A stretch of DNA of 64,000 nt. It comes from Paenibacillus glycanilyticus NBRC 16618. Its GTDB lineage: Bacteria > Bacillota > Bacilli > Paenibacillales > Paenibacillaceae. The notes beneath the pieces are model-generated. The model was not told the origin of the DNA. It worked only from the letters and a program-made list of their open reading frames with translations, and searched no databases. Positions within the stretch are counted from its first letter, which is position 1. Each line of letters opens with the position of its first letter. This document shows positions 48,993 to 58,665 of the stretch, piece after piece. The stretch is taken from positions 38,532 through 102,531 of the forward strand of contig NZ_BILY01000023.1 in the NCBI RefSeq assembly GCF_004000805.1, read 5' to 3'. Position numbers and translations under genes: made by a program.

Positions 48993-50715
48993 GCGGATTC
49001 TCCTCCTTCTTGGGCCATTCGATGATGATGGTGGTCCCTTCCCCATGAATCGATTGTACGTTTAACCCGAACTGTGGTCCAAAATGCAGCTTGAACTTCT
49101 GATTCGCGTTCTGCACGCCAAGCCCTCCCCTGCCCTTGCGCTTCTCCGTATTCGGCAAAAGAAGACGTTCCAGCTTCGCTGCGGGAATGCCCGCTCCATT
49201 ATCGGACAGGATAAGCCGCAGATGATTGCCTGCTTCGCGAATGGTTAACCCAATCTCTCCTTGACCATCCTCGAACCCATGGAAAAAAATATTTTCGAAT
49301 AACGGCTGCAGTGTCATACGGGGAATCAAATAGCGCTTAAGCTGCTCTTCGCATTCCAGCTTGTACGTAAACACGGGGCCATAACGTATTTCCTGGACTT
49401 TGAGGTAATGCTCAATAATCTTCAGCTCACTCCCGAGGGGAATCATCTCCTGCGAGATATCCAGATTGCCCTCCAGCACCTTGGTCAGATGGTATAGCAT
49501 CTGGCGAATGTCCTCCGCTCCCTGCAGTCTTGCCTTCCATTGAATCGAGTTCAGCGTATTGAACAACAGATGGGGATTGATCTGATAGTGAAAGGCTTTG
49601 AGCTCCGCTTCCTTCTTAAGCCTCTCGCTTTGTTCAATCTCGCCGACTAACGTCTGTATGCCGCTTACCATATTGTTAAAGCTGATATCGAGAACGCCCA
49701 GCTCGTCCTTCGCTTCCACCTGCGTTCTCGTATGCAGCTTGCCGAAGCTGACCTTCTGCATTGCGTCTCTGAGCCGGCGGATCCGCACGGTGAAACGGGA
49801 TGAGAACAAATAAGCGAGTCCAAATGCCAAAAGACAAGAAGCCGTTGCCACGATTATCGTGTTCGACCTGATAATGCCGGAGGAACGATAGAACGATGCG
49901 GCAGGCAGCCTTGATTCTATGTTCCACCCGTTTACGGCTATGGTTTTGTTCCAGACAATATCGCTTGACTGCGAAGCAAAAGCACCCGCCGTTTCGTAGA
50001 TAACCCTTCCGCTTGAGTCATTGATTCGAAGATGCGCCTTCGTATCGTTCTCGAACAGCTTGAACATATGAAGCAGCTCTTCGGCATTCTCTTCGATTAG
50101 AATTTTGCTTCCTTTCAGGGCTCCATAGGGATTATTAATCGATACGGCCAAGCCCAGAACCGGCATGCCGGCATCAGCCGTATCGTTCATTCCGTGGCTC
50201 TGGGGGTAGAACCCAAGCCAATATTTGCCCGATTGGGAATCCGGCATCGTATGCCATGCGGGAATGGCCGTCAGCTTGGATACGTCCAGATTATTTTCCC
50301 CATAATAATAGCCGGTACGAGTAATGATATAAATGCCGGTCGTCCGATCGGTTTTAAGCGCTTTCAAAAGCGACTCCAAATCATTTTTATCCATGATATC
50401 GCTATAGGTTGAAGGAGGCTGATCTCCTAAGTCAGCCCACGCGGGATCAAGCAAATACGTATAAATCGTCTCCGTCGTCTGATTCATCCGGTTCAAATAG
50501 GAGCTCGTCTGCTGCTCCAGCTGCGCTACGGCGTTCTCTCCGTATTTGCCGAACTGAGAATTGATAACCTTCGCCGATTGGTAATAGGACATGGCGCCAA
50601 GCGATAGCAGCGGGATAATCGTAACAATAAGAAAACTGACGAGAAATTTGGTGCGAATGCTCCGGTAAGCGCTTGGCTGAAGGCGAATGCGAAGCCGTTT
50701 CAGTAAATCGTTCAT
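48970..50715 (-). CDS. Sensor histidine kinase, YesM type
   Basis: 581-residue membrane kinase. Helix at about 22-42, large extracellular sensor (about 45-280), second helix near 285-305 (TIIVATASCLLAFGLAYLFSS), HAMP at 310-355 (RIRRLRDAMQKVSFGKLH), His_kinase motif with phosphorylated histidine in YQINPHLLFNTLNS, and ATPase domain with PLFENIFFHGF and LSDNGAGIP. Start ATG 50715 is seven bases after GGAGGG; the reading frame upstream lacks family match. Pairs with the AraC-type regulator it overlaps. Signal is likely a carbohydrate outside the cell, by analogy with YesM systems. Confidence 0.92.
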   Translation of the reverse strand: MNDLLKRLRIRLQPSAYRSIRTKFLVSFLIVTIIPLLSLGAMSYYQSAKVINSQFGKYGENAVAQLEQQTSSYLNRMNQTTETIYTYLLDPAWADLGDQPPSTYSDIMDKNDLESLLKALKTDRTTGIYIITRTGYYYGENNLDVSKLTAIPAWHTMPDSQSGKYWLGFYPQSHGMNDTADAGMPVLGLAVSINNPYGALKGSKILIEENAEELLHMFKLFENDTKAHLRINDSSGRVIYETAGAFASQSSDIVWNKTIAVNGWNIESRLPAASFYRSSGIIRSNTIIVATASCLLAFGLAYLFSSRFTVRIRRLRDAMQKVSFGKLHTRTQVEAKDELGVLDISFNNMVSGIQTLVGEIEQSERLKKEAELKAFHYQINPHLLFNTLNSIQWKARLQGAEDIRQMLYHLTKVLEGNLDISQEMIPLGSELKIIEHYLKVQEIRYGPVFTYKLECEEQLKRYLIPRMTLQPLFENIFFHGFEDGQGEIGLTIREAGNHLRLILSDNGAGIPAAKLERLLLPNTEKRKGRGGLGVQNANQKFKLHFGPQFGLNVQSIHGEGTTIIIEWPKKEENPHGNGNSD

Positions 50716-50806
50716 AGGGATGCCCTCCGTGCTGCTGCTTGCAAAAATCATCTGAATTGTAGCATGGACCATTCCGACAAACAATGTCATTGGTCCCCAA
50801 ACGTCA

Positions 50807-50850
50807 AAAGCACTTCCTCGCCAGTCTTTTTAAGACGGTGAAGAAGTGCG
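50807..50850 (-). terminator. Terminator after the GH63-like gene
   Basis: GCACTTCCTCGCC (50810-50822) and GGTGAAGAAGTGC (50837-50849) with AGTCTT/AAGACG inside and TTTT on the minus-strand 3' side. Separates the glycosidase from the kinase unit. Confidence 0.8.
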
Positions 50851-50859
50851 ATCAAGCCA

Positions 50860-52566
50860 TTAAGTTGTATATTCATTTCCCAAGATCAGAAATACGCTGG
50901 ACGTCCAAGTGAATGCGCGATCCCGCAATCCTTCTCCCGTAACCGCGTCGAAATTCTCAGCCATCCCGCTCCGGTCAAGCATCGCGCAGAACCGCCTCGA
51001 GACGGTTTCCGCAAGCTCTCTGTCTCCTGCCGCGGCAGCGCCTTCAACTAAAAGCATGGTTGATGGCGCCCAGATCGGACCCCGCCAGTAACCATCGGAA
51101 AGATAGAAGGGACTATCGAGACTTTCCGTCGCCCAGCCGTTAACCGTTAAAAATCTGCCCTCTTCTCTCAATCCCCGCAGCAGAGCAGCACGGATATCTT
51201 CAGGCAGACGGCTGCCCAATAGAATCGGTACGAACAGGAGCAGACTGTCTCCTTCCGACTTCTCGTGAGTACCGGAGCGGCAGGACGCAAACCTTCCGTT
51301 GTCCCAGAAATGGGCAATCATTTTTTCTAGTGTGTCCTCGGCAAGCTTCCGCCATCCGACCGCCTCTTCCGCTTTTCCAAGCCGCTCCGCGATGCCGGCC
51401 AATACCTCCGATTGAATAATTAGAAAAGCCGCCAAATCCGGGCTTTCGACGGGAATGCCGTTGTTAAACGCCGTACTGTTATCCCATCCGGAGTCATTGC
51501 CGTGATTGTATTGCGGTATGCCGTCGCCATCATTATCGCGGTACCGGAACCACCAATTTGTCCATTTGGATAAAGGCCCGTATACCTCAGCCAGCTGCTC
51601 CTCTTGGATAAAATCCGTTCGCGCCATCATCCAAGCAAGCGTCCATCCGTGAATAGGCGGTTTGTTGCAATTCCATAACGCATACTTATCGTTGATGAAA
51701 TCCGGGATAAGCCCGCTCTCATCCTGGCGGTCGAAGAAGATCATGAACTGATCCCAAGCCAGCTTCGGATCGTGGCGTACGAGCGCCATGGCGTTAAAGC
51801 AGTGATCCCAGCTCCAAATATTCGTCATCCAGTTCTTCGACATATACATAGCGGGACGCGTCAGGCATCCTTCCGCCGGAACAAGGCAGGACCAGGTAAT
51901 ATAGGAAGCAAGAGCACGGCTATCTTCCCAGCGTTCGGGCATCGACAAGCTGTTATTCAGCCACTGGCTAAACTCTTCCTTCACTTCATTTACGATATCA
52001 TCGAACGGCTTCCAGGCAGCCCGCGGCTCTAATACGGTCCGGAATTCTTCGATAGCGAATTCGGATTGCCCTGTTGCCCGGTACGGCAGGAAGTCGGCGA
52101 TCACGTAAGTGCTTTTGATTTTATCCCATGGCACTTCCATCCGCAGCTCTCCGACAAGCGCCGTAAGCCTGAACCGGCATTCATGGGTGAAGCTGTTGAC
52201 CTCCCATCTGCCGGGCGACTCTTGAAACGCGTAATCATAGGCGGATGTACGGAACGTTAATCGGATTCCGCAGCCGCTTGTCCGGACGCGGAACGTCCGG
52301 CTGTCGGAAATGCAGATCTCGGCCGTTAAGCCGCATTCCGATGCCAGCTTCACCCGCTCAGGCGAGGCTGCCGAGTTGAACGGTACGGCTTGGCCGCCTT
52401 CATCCAGCATGGCGACATGAAAAGCCTCGCCGAATTTATCATCGCCGCCGCGAACGGTGCGCAGGTACAGACCTTGTTCTCTATCTTGGGCTTCAGGCAG
52501 AATCGAGACCGCCAGGAACGAGTCTCTCCGACTGAACGGAACGATATTTAAGTCAAAGTTCATCAT
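50860..52566 (-). CDS. GH63-like (trehalase/glucosidase fold) glycoside hydrolase
   Basis: 568-residue cytoplasmic glycosidase with an N-terminal beta domain (about 1-165) and an (alpha/alpha)6 barrel. Barrel marks: WSWDHCFNAMAL, ESGLIPDFIND, PPIHGWTLAWM, GIPQYNHGNDSGWDNSTAF (the aspartate is the likely catalytic acid), SDGYWRGPIWAPSTMLLVEG and GLRDRAFTWTSSV. These match the GH63/GH37-related clan G glycosidases. No signal peptide. Start may be 52566 or the next codon 52563, after GAGGGAG. First gene of the minus-strand block, with its own terminator. Acts on imported alpha-linked oligosaccharides, by inference. Confidence 0.85.
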   Translation of the reverse strand: MMNFDLNIVPFSRRDSFLAVSILPEAQDREQGLYLRTVRGGDDKFGEAFHVAMLDEGGQAVPFNSAASPERVKLASECGLTAEICISDSRTFRVRTSGCGIRLTFRTSAYDYAFQESPGRWEVNSFTHECRFRLTALVGELRMEVPWDKIKSTYVIADFLPYRATGQSEFAIEEFRTVLEPRAAWKPFDDIVNEVKEEFSQWLNNSLSMPERWEDSRALASYITWSCLVPAEGCLTRPAMYMSKNWMTNIWSWDHCFNAMALVRHDPKLAWDQFMIFFDRQDESGLIPDFINDKYALWNCNKPPIHGWTLAWMMARTDFIQEEQLAEVYGPLSKWTNWWFRYRDNDGDGIPQYNHGNDSGWDNSTAFNNGIPVESPDLAAFLIIQSEVLAGIAERLGKAEEAVGWRKLAEDTLEKMIAHFWDNGRFASCRSGTHEKSEGDSLLLFVPILLGSRLPEDIRAALLRGLREEGRFLTVNGWATESLDSPFYLSDGYWRGPIWAPSTMLLVEGAAAAGDRELAETVSRRFCAMLDRSGMAENFDAVTGEGLRDRAFTWTSSVFLILGNEYTT

Positions 52567-52786
52567 AATCTCCCTCTCGACTTCGTCGTATACGCTTTCA
52601 TTTTATCGAAAGGGGAGTTCGGCCGTAACCGACAGTTGTTTTCAGAGGGGAGGGTAATTGTTTCGCAGCGGGATTTTTTCGAATGAAAAGAAGCAATTTG
52701 TTCGGAGAATATCGTGTTTTTGTTCGATGCGAACCGGCGGATAAACAACCTAGACAAGGTAAATACTTTGCAAGAGGTGATGGACT

Positions 52787-52996
52787 GTGGAAGCGTTTAG
52801 AGCGAAGGAGATCGCCGATTCTCCGGATATGATTATCGTATCGTATTTCGGCGTCCCCGTTTTTATCGAGCATGTTAATGTAGGGGCAGGCACGGCGAGA
52901 ATTCACCCGACGGCCACGCCGGAAGAAGAGCAGACGGTACCGGTCGAGGTGCTGGAGGAAGAATTCAACGACGAATCCGATGTATCGTTTGTGTGA
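52787..52996 (+). CDS. H-type small acid-soluble spore protein (SspH family)
   Basis: 69 residues from GTG 52787, eight bases after AGAGGTG. Matches the SspH family pattern: FRAKEIADSPDMIIVSYFGV, VFIEHVNVGAGTARIHP and EEEQTVPVEVLEEE. SspH is made in the forespore; its exact function is unclear, unlike the DNA-coating alpha/beta type. A C-terminal acidic tail (FNDESDVSFV) extends past the usual end. Single gene with its own terminator. Divergent from the GH63-like gene. Confidence 0.88.
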   Translation: MEAFRAKEIADSPDMIIVSYFGVPVFIEHVNVGAGTARIHPTATPEEEQTVPVEVLEEEFNDESDVSFV

Positions 52997-53004
52997 GCGA
53001 GGAA

Positions 53005-53058
53005 GGGGATAAGATTCTTGTCATCCGCAAATGACGGAACCTTATCCCCTCCTTTTTT
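53005..53058. terminator. Terminator between sspH-like and RCC1-SLH genes
   Basis: GGGGATAAG (53005-53013) and CTTATCCCC (53041-53049), with GTCAT/ATGAC inside, followed by TTTTTT on the plus strand. Confidence 0.8.
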
Positions 53059-55705
53059 ATTCATCCGATGTTCTTAACCGGTGTAGCTTCAGAATCACCA
53101 CAACAGCTTCCGATCTTGTCGCCTCGGCTTCAGCATGAAACATGCCGTTTCCTTTGCCATTCAGAACTCCCTGCTCCTTGAGTGCATGAACCGCTCCGGT
53201 CGCCCATTCCGGTATGCCGGAGTCATCCGCAAATCCGGCGTCCCCGGCTGTTAACGGGATATCGAACGCCCTCGCGGCCAGGGTTGCCATTTCCGCGCGG
53301 TTAATCCGAGCGTTTGGACGAATCGTTCCATCCGGGTAACCTTGCGCAATTCCTTTTGCATAGGCCATACCGATGGCCGGCACCGCCCATGCCTGTATTT
53401 CCGCTTGATCGGCAAACACATTCACCGTAGCCGCCCTAGTTAATTCCGCTCGAATTGCGTTCATGAGCATGACGAGAAATTCCGCTCTCGTAATCGGCGC
53501 GTTGGGCTTGAATGTCCCGTCCGGATACCCTCCGGCGATACCCGCGCATGCTGCTTGCTTCACAAACGTTTCCGACCAATGACCGGCAATATCGGATAGT
53601 CGTGATCCGTCATTGACACATGGCTGGGGAGTTCTCGTAACGACTATTCGATAATCGGCAACCGTTCCGTCTGCAGCCGTCACCGCAATCTCGATTGTCG
53701 TCTCTCCGACTGCAAGAATGATCGGCTGGCTGGCTTCGCCTCCGGGTACCAACTTTCCGTTAAGGCGAATGGTTGCTTGCGAATGCTCGGCTATGGGGGT
53801 AATCACTAATTTATCGACGTCATCAGGTACTGTCGTCCGATACTCTTGTATCGAGGATGAGAAGGCCGGCGTAAGCTCTCCGCTGGATAAGGTGATACCG
53901 CCTAACCTTGCATTACCGGACAGAGAGGGCCTCGATGGCGCGGAAGCCCGAGTGACGTTAATGGTATAGGTTTTCTTCGTTATACCGTCCTGCGCCGTCG
54001 TAACCACCAAAATCGTGTTATTGCCGACACTGAGCGGAATATCCTCCGAATCTGCTCCGCTTGCTACCGGCTTGCCATTCACCGTAATCGTCGCGGCTGC
54101 ATCCGCTGCGGTTGGCTTTACTTTGACGGATGCAATGGAATTCGCCACGTCCGCCGTGTAGGCGTTCACGGCTGGCGAAGGAGCGGCTGACAGCGTTCCG
54201 CCCGTAATCTCCAGATTGTTCAATTCAGCGTTATCGTTAGCTTGAATGACGGTTAGGATATACGTCTTAACCGGTCCCCATTGCGGAGTCAGCGTAATTT
54301 CAAGCCGGTTGTCACCACTCGCTAGAGGAAGCAAATCCGAAGCGGTATCGTTAGTCAGTCCGAAGGGACCCGCAGCGAGCAAGCCCGATGCATTGTACAT
54401 GCTTGCCGTTGCACTCGCGTTGGCCTCTCTTGGCGTCACCGTAATTCCGCTTTTTCCTTTGGCCACAACTACCCTATATTCATTCACCTCGGAAGAAAGT
54501 GACGGGCTCAAACGGCCGTCGGATAGATCAAGACCTCCTAATTGAGGATTTATTATTAAAGCCTGCGTCGGAATAGACTGGTCCCCGGTGGACCCGTCAC
54601 CAAGCTGACCTTCGTAATTTGCTCCCCATCCCCATACTGTGCCGTCCTTTTTTAAAGCAACATTGTGGTTAACCATGGATGAAACTTCCGTTATATCCGT
54701 TAATCCCGTCACTTCCACCGGCAAGTCGCGATTGGTATTGGTTCCGTCTCCGAGCTCCCCGTAGCTATTAAGCCCCCATGACCAGACGGTACCGTCGTTC
54801 TTTACCGCCAAGGAATGGAATCGTCCTGCGGCAATCGACTTCACGTGATCCAAACCGGTTACCTGTACGGGGAAACTCGTGTTATCCGTTATTCCGTTGT
54901 TTCCAAGCTGACCATAACCGTTATCTCCCCATGCCCACACCGTTCCGTCGTTTTTTAACGCAATAGTATGGTTGCCGCCCCCTGCGATCGCCACGACATC
55001 GCTTAAACCTTGGACTTTCATTGGAACAGCTTGGTAATAATTGATTATCCCCGTGCCAAGCTGTCCATCATTATTCATTCCCCAAGCCCAGACCGTTCCA
55101 TCGGTTTTCACGGCAAAGGATTGATCGAATCCGGCAAAGATCGCCGTAACATCGCTTAGACCGGAAACCTGCGCGGGGAAATATCCGTTATCCATGGTCC
55201 CGTCTCCGAGTTGTCCATTCGCGTTTAATCCCCAGCTCCACACCGTTCCGTCATTCTTCAAGGCCAAGGCATGATCCGCTCCCGCCGCAATTGTCTTGAC
55301 GTCGCTTAACCCGCTGACTTGCACCTCCGTGTTACGCTCATAGCTGTGGCCTAATCCAAGCTGCCCAAAGAAGTTGTCTCCCCATGCCCACACCGTACCG
55401 TCAATCTTTAGCGCAAGGGCGAAATCAGCTCCGGCCGCGATTCCCTTGACCTCGCTTAATCCCGTTACTAAATCCGGAGTGAGACGGTCTCTCTTGGTTC
55501 GGTCTCCAAGCGTTCCGTATTCGTTATTGCCCCAGGACCATATACGGCCTCCTTCGTCCAGCAGCAGCGTAAATTCGTTTCCCGCCTTCATCTGCTTATG
55601 CACAGCCACAGCCGCTCCACCGCTGGCCATAGCCCAATGGGAATATCCCGGATTAATCATCCATACGAGTATTAACGCCAGCAGCAGCTTCCCTATACGA
55701 GACAT
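53057..55705 (-). CDS. Surface protein with RCC1 repeats, cadherin-like domains and three SLH modules
   Basis: 882-residue exported protein. Signal peptide to about residue 28 (SHWAMASGG). Residues about 40-385 contain seven RCC1-type blades (WSWGNNEYGTLGD, WAWGDNFFGQLGLG, WSWGLNANGQLGDG, WAWGMNNDGQLGTG and so on), which should close a seven-bladed propeller. Three cadherin-like beta-sandwich domains follow (about 390-485, 490-580 and 590-690; GISVTP-type strands, ADGTVADYRIVVTR). Three SLH modules end it (about 700-880: HWSETFVKQAACAGIAGGYP, GMAYAKGIAQGYPDG, ALKEQGVLNGKG). Cell-wall bound; the propeller probably binds protein or glycan. A MalT-like regulator lies immediately upstream. Confidence 0.9.
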   Translation of the reverse strand: MSRIGKLLLALILVWMINPGYSHWAMASGGAAVAVHKQMKAGNEFTLLLDEGGRIWSWGNNEYGTLGDRTKRDRLTPDLVTGLSEVKGIAAGADFALALKIDGTVWAWGDNFFGQLGLGHSYERNTEVQVSGLSDVKTIAAGADHALALKNDGTVWSWGLNANGQLGDGTMDNGYFPAQVSGLSDVTAIFAGFDQSFAVKTDGTVWAWGMNNDGQLGTGIINYYQAVPMKVQGLSDVVAIAGGGNHTIALKNDGTVWAWGDNGYGQLGNNGITDNTSFPVQVTGLDHVKSIAAGRFHSLAVKNDGTVWSWGLNSYGELGDGTNTNRDLPVEVTGLTDITEVSSMVNHNVALKKDGTVWGWGANYEGQLGDGSTGDQSIPTQALIINPQLGGLDLSDGRLSPSLSSEVNEYRVVVAKGKSGITVTPREANASATASMYNASGLLAAGPFGLTNDTASDLLPLASGDNRLEITLTPQWGPVKTYILTVIQANDNAELNNLEITGGTLSAAPSPAVNAYTADVANSIASVKVKPTAADAAATITVNGKPVASGADSEDIPLSVGNNTILVVTTAQDGITKKTYTINVTRASAPSRPSLSGNARLGGITLSSGELTPAFSSSIQEYRTTVPDDVDKLVITPIAEHSQATIRLNGKLVPGGEASQPIILAVGETTIEIAVTAADGTVADYRIVVTRTPQPCVNDGSRLSDIAGHWSETFVKQAACAGIAGGYPDGTFKPNAPITRAEFLVMLMNAIRAELTRAATVNVFADQAEIQAWAVPAIGMAYAKGIAQGYPDGTIRPNARINRAEMATLAARAFDIPLTAGDAGFADDSGIPEWATGAVHALKEQGVLNGKGNGMFHAEAEATRSEAVVVILKLHRLRTSDE

Positions 55706-55741
55706 AAGTCCAATTCCTCCCTATCTTTCTTCTAAAAAAGA

Positions 55742-55786
55742 ATTATAGGGAACTTGGCTTCGCTCTCTCAACCAACTAAAGTTGGT
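55742..55786 (-). promoter_or_regulatory. Promoter of the RCC1-SLH gene with an abutting palindrome
   Basis: On the minus strand TTGAGA (complement of 55766-55771), 18 bases, TATAAT (complement of 55742-55747). A perfect 16-bp palindrome, ACCAACTAAAGTTGGT (55771-55786), touches the -35 box on its upstream side, where activators bind. It begins two bases past the regulator's stop codon and has no T tract, so it is not a good terminator. Confidence 0.65.
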
Positions 55787-55788
55787 AT

Positions 55789-58389
55789 TTACAACAATCC
55801 CATTTCCTTTGCTCTCGAGATGGCCTGCACCCGATTCTTGACCTGCAGCTTCTCGTAAATGTTATAAGCGTACTTCTTGACCGTCCCCGTGGAGAGAAAA
55901 AGCTGCCGGCCGATTTCTTCGTTCGAAAGACCCTCGCCGATTTTCCGCAATACTTCCCGTTCCCGCTCGGTCAACTTGATGGCTGGGATTTCTTTCGCCC
56001 GGGTATACGAAGCAGTCCAACCGCCTTCGGAAATCCTCTCACGCAGCAGATTCGCGTATGCAGCCATCTCTCCCTCCGGCTTAGCTTCGCTTAACCACCG
56101 CTCGAATAGAGGAGTTAATGCTTGTCCCTCGTCTATGAAAATGCGGATAAAACCTTCCGGGCGCGCTAATTCGCAGGCTTGTGCCAACGCAGAGGCGGCA
56201 CTGGCGTAATCCGCCAGCTCCTTGTGGCATAAGGCCTGAAGCAGGAGCGCTTCAATTCGGCTTGCAATCCGGTCCGCCTGTTTCGCTTCCAGGCTAATTC
56301 GCGAGAGCCAGCCCAAAGCCTTGCGCAGCTCGCCCTGCGACATCAAGACGCGCGCCAAAGTAAAGTTCTCGTATTCGCGGCTCACATCCGAGCGCTCCAT
56401 GATTCGAATATGGCGGGCATTAATCCATGCGGCGGCCGCCTCGGTTTCTCCCGCGGCAAGCTGCAGTCTCGCCAGTCTTGCTTCCACGATCATCTGCCAG
56501 CGGGGAGAACGGCATTCCCTCATCTCTTCAATCGCGCGCAGGATGACGTCCCTGGCCTGATCCAATTGCCCTTCCGCCTGCAAAATTTTGGACAGCAGGA
56601 TGTATCCAGGCGCCAAAGCCGCGGGATTGCGCGGAAACGCCCCGCCATATAGCGCCTTTTCAAGGGTTAGCCGCGATTCTGCAATGCGATTGAGTTCGTA
56701 TAACAAATCCGCAAGCAAAATCACGCCCAAGCCCTCCAGGCTCCGATGCAGCACAAGCGACAGCTTCTCATCGGCCGAAACGTGTGAGGACAAATAAGCG
56801 ATTTTGCGCAGTCTGCCTCCGAAGCCGACTGGACCGCGATACAGCAGAGCTTCGCCCATATTCACGACATTCGCAATCGATCCATGCCGCACCAATAAAT
56901 CCAGATTGCTTTTCAACTGTCCGATGAACCCGTCAATATCCCCTTCATAATAGGAAAGCGAGTTGCTGTACATCCGGATATGCACTTGCATTTCCTTTAC
57001 CCGTTCGCTTTCAATCAGCCCGGGCTCCGTATCCAACAAGGCTGTGACTTGATCCAAGTACCGGCGGGCTTCAGCCGCCCGCCCTTTCGCGGCTTGTACG
57101 CTTTCCTGGAAAAAGAACAGATTCGTAAACCGTACGATGCTTCTGAGCGGCATCTCGCTAAGCCATCGAAGCAGATCAGCCTCTTCTCCGCTTCCGATTA
57201 TTTCAGGCAAATGCCGTTCCATGTACTGACCGGCCGCATCGAAATCCTCCGCCGCCAGCGCATGCTTGATCGCTTCCCGATACAAGCCGCGTTCTCCGAA
57301 CCATCGATGAGCTTTCCGGTGAAGCTCGCTTCTTGTTGCCTGGTCACAGGTTTCGTCCAATCGATTCCGGAGCGCCTCCGCAAAAAGATGATGATACTTA
57401 TACCAGGTACGCGTATCGTCGAGCGGGCTGACGAACAGATTCGATTTTTCCAAATAGGCAATCGCGGAAGCGGAGTTCGCCCAATCGGTCACCGCATCGC
57501 ATAGCGATACGGAAAAGCGCTCCAAAATGCTCGTCCGCAGCAAAAAGCTCTGCACATTCTGCGGCTGACGATGGATAACCTCGTCGATCAGGTAATCAAA
57601 TACGTAACGGTTATGACCGTCGAAGGAACGAAGAAAATTCTCGTTGCCGCCTGTTGCGGCCAAGGAATGAAAGGCCAGAATCAGTCCTACCGCCCAGCCT
57701 TCGGTTTTGGCGTCAAGCTCCGTCATTTCTTCATGCGTAAGCCTGGTCTCCGACGTCTTGTTTTGAAGCTCCATCGCTTCATCCGCCGTGAACCGCAGAT
57801 GACGTCCATCCAGCTCCAGCACCTGTCTCCGCGCCCGCATCCGTGACAGCGGAAGCGGCGGAACCGTTCGGCTGACGATGACGAGATGAAGGGCAGCTGG
57901 CATATGATCAAGCAAATAAGAAAGACCATTATGAATGGCCGGATTGTCGATGAAATGATAATCGTCCACGACAAGTATCGTCTCCTCGGCAATCCGGCCC
58001 GTTAACTCATTCAGGAAAAAGGACATCGCCGACTCCGCGGACGTCTCGCCGAATGAGAGGAAGATCGGCATCGCCGCTTCGTAGAAGCCCGGAATCGTCC
58101 GGTCAATCGCCGCGGCCGCGCAGCTCCAAAACCGCACGAACGTATTATCGGCCGGTTCAAGCGACAGCCAGGCTGCGCGAGCCGCCCGCCTACTGATCCA
58201 GCCGCTGACTAGCGTTGTTTTGCCGAATCCGGCAGGCGCCGCTACCACCGTCAGCCGGCAGGTGTTCGACCGGTCCATAATACTCGACAGTCTCGGCCGC
58301 TCGACATAATTGGATGCCGCATTTGGAACAAGCAGCTTGGATACGGCAATTGGCCCCCGTTCGGAACCGGGGATCGCATTTAATTTCAT
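55789..58389 (-). CDS. MalT-like ATP-dependent LuxR-family regulator (LAL/STAND type)
   Basis: 866-residue regulator of the MalT class: N-terminal signal-transduction ATPase (Walker A in AAPAGFGKTTLVSGW, Walker B in ILVVDDYHFIDN, arginine-rich LHLVIVSRTVPPLPLSRMRA), a long helical tetratricopeptide-like sensor (about 380-790), and a LuxR helix-turn-helix (KLTEREREVLRKIGEGLSNE, GTVKKYAYNIYEKLQVKNRV). Start ATG 58389 is chosen because GGAGGG precedes it by ten bases and family similarity begins there. It is 84 bases upstream of the RCC1-SLH gene, same strand, so that gene is a plausible target. Ligand unknown. Confidence 0.92.
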   Translation of the reverse strand: MKLNAIPGSERGPIAVSKLLVPNAASNYVERPRLSSIMDRSNTCRLTVVAAPAGFGKTTLVSGWISRRAARAAWLSLEPADNTFVRFWSCAAAAIDRTIPGFYEAAMPIFLSFGETSAESAMSFFLNELTGRIAEETILVVDDYHFIDNPAIHNGLSYLLDHMPAALHLVIVSRTVPPLPLSRMRARRQVLELDGRHLRFTADEAMELQNKTSETRLTHEEMTELDAKTEGWAVGLILAFHSLAATGGNENFLRSFDGHNRYVFDYLIDEVIHRQPQNVQSFLLRTSILERFSVSLCDAVTDWANSASAIAYLEKSNLFVSPLDDTRTWYKYHHLFAEALRNRLDETCDQATRSELHRKAHRWFGERGLYREAIKHALAAEDFDAAGQYMERHLPEIIGSGEEADLLRWLSEMPLRSIVRFTNLFFFQESVQAAKGRAAEARRYLDQVTALLDTEPGLIESERVKEMQVHIRMYSNSLSYYEGDIDGFIGQLKSNLDLLVRHGSIANVVNMGEALLYRGPVGFGGRLRKIAYLSSHVSADEKLSLVLHRSLEGLGVILLADLLYELNRIAESRLTLEKALYGGAFPRNPAALAPGYILLSKILQAEGQLDQARDVILRAIEEMRECRSPRWQMIVEARLARLQLAAGETEAAAAWINARHIRIMERSDVSREYENFTLARVLMSQGELRKALGWLSRISLEAKQADRIASRIEALLLQALCHKELADYASAASALAQACELARPEGFIRIFIDEGQALTPLFERWLSEAKPEGEMAAYANLLRERISEGGWTASYTRAKEIPAIKLTEREREVLRKIGEGLSNEEIGRQLFLSTGTVKKYAYNIYEKLQVKNRVQAISRAKEMGLL

Positions 58390-58440
58390 TCCTTGATTTC
58401 CCTCCCCATAAAAGCGCGGTAATTCGACATAAACTAACAT

Positions 58441-58600
58441 GAATTATACACTTTTTGGAACCCGCCTACTTAAAAAATAATAGAATAAATTTGATTATTC
58501 TATTAAGTAGCTATGAACTCGATATACCATTTCATAATAATGGTAAAAAAAGAATGACCTCGATCTCGAGAGCGGTCAGAGCAATCAGACCTTGAAAATA
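58441..58600. other. Non-coding region upstream of the MalT-like gene
   Basis: AT-rich, no credible coding frame. Holds an imperfect stem at 58466-58510 (CTACTTAA on the left, TTAAGTAG on the right, with TAGAATAA/TTATTCTA inside) and, on the minus strand, a TATAAT-like box near 58443-58448 that may be the -10 of the regulator gene. Confidence 0.4.
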
Positions 58601-58642
58601 AAGAGCACCCGCTCCATTCGACGATGAATGGCGGGTGCTCTT
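58601..58642 (-). terminator. Terminator after the 35-residue membrane protein gene
   Basis: AAGAGCACCCGC (58601-58612) and GCGGGTGCTCTT (58631-58642), with CCATTC/GAATGG forming an inner stem; T-rich on the minus-strand 3' side. Confidence 0.8.
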
Positions 58643-58665
58643 TTCTCTTCATAAACAGATTGCGA

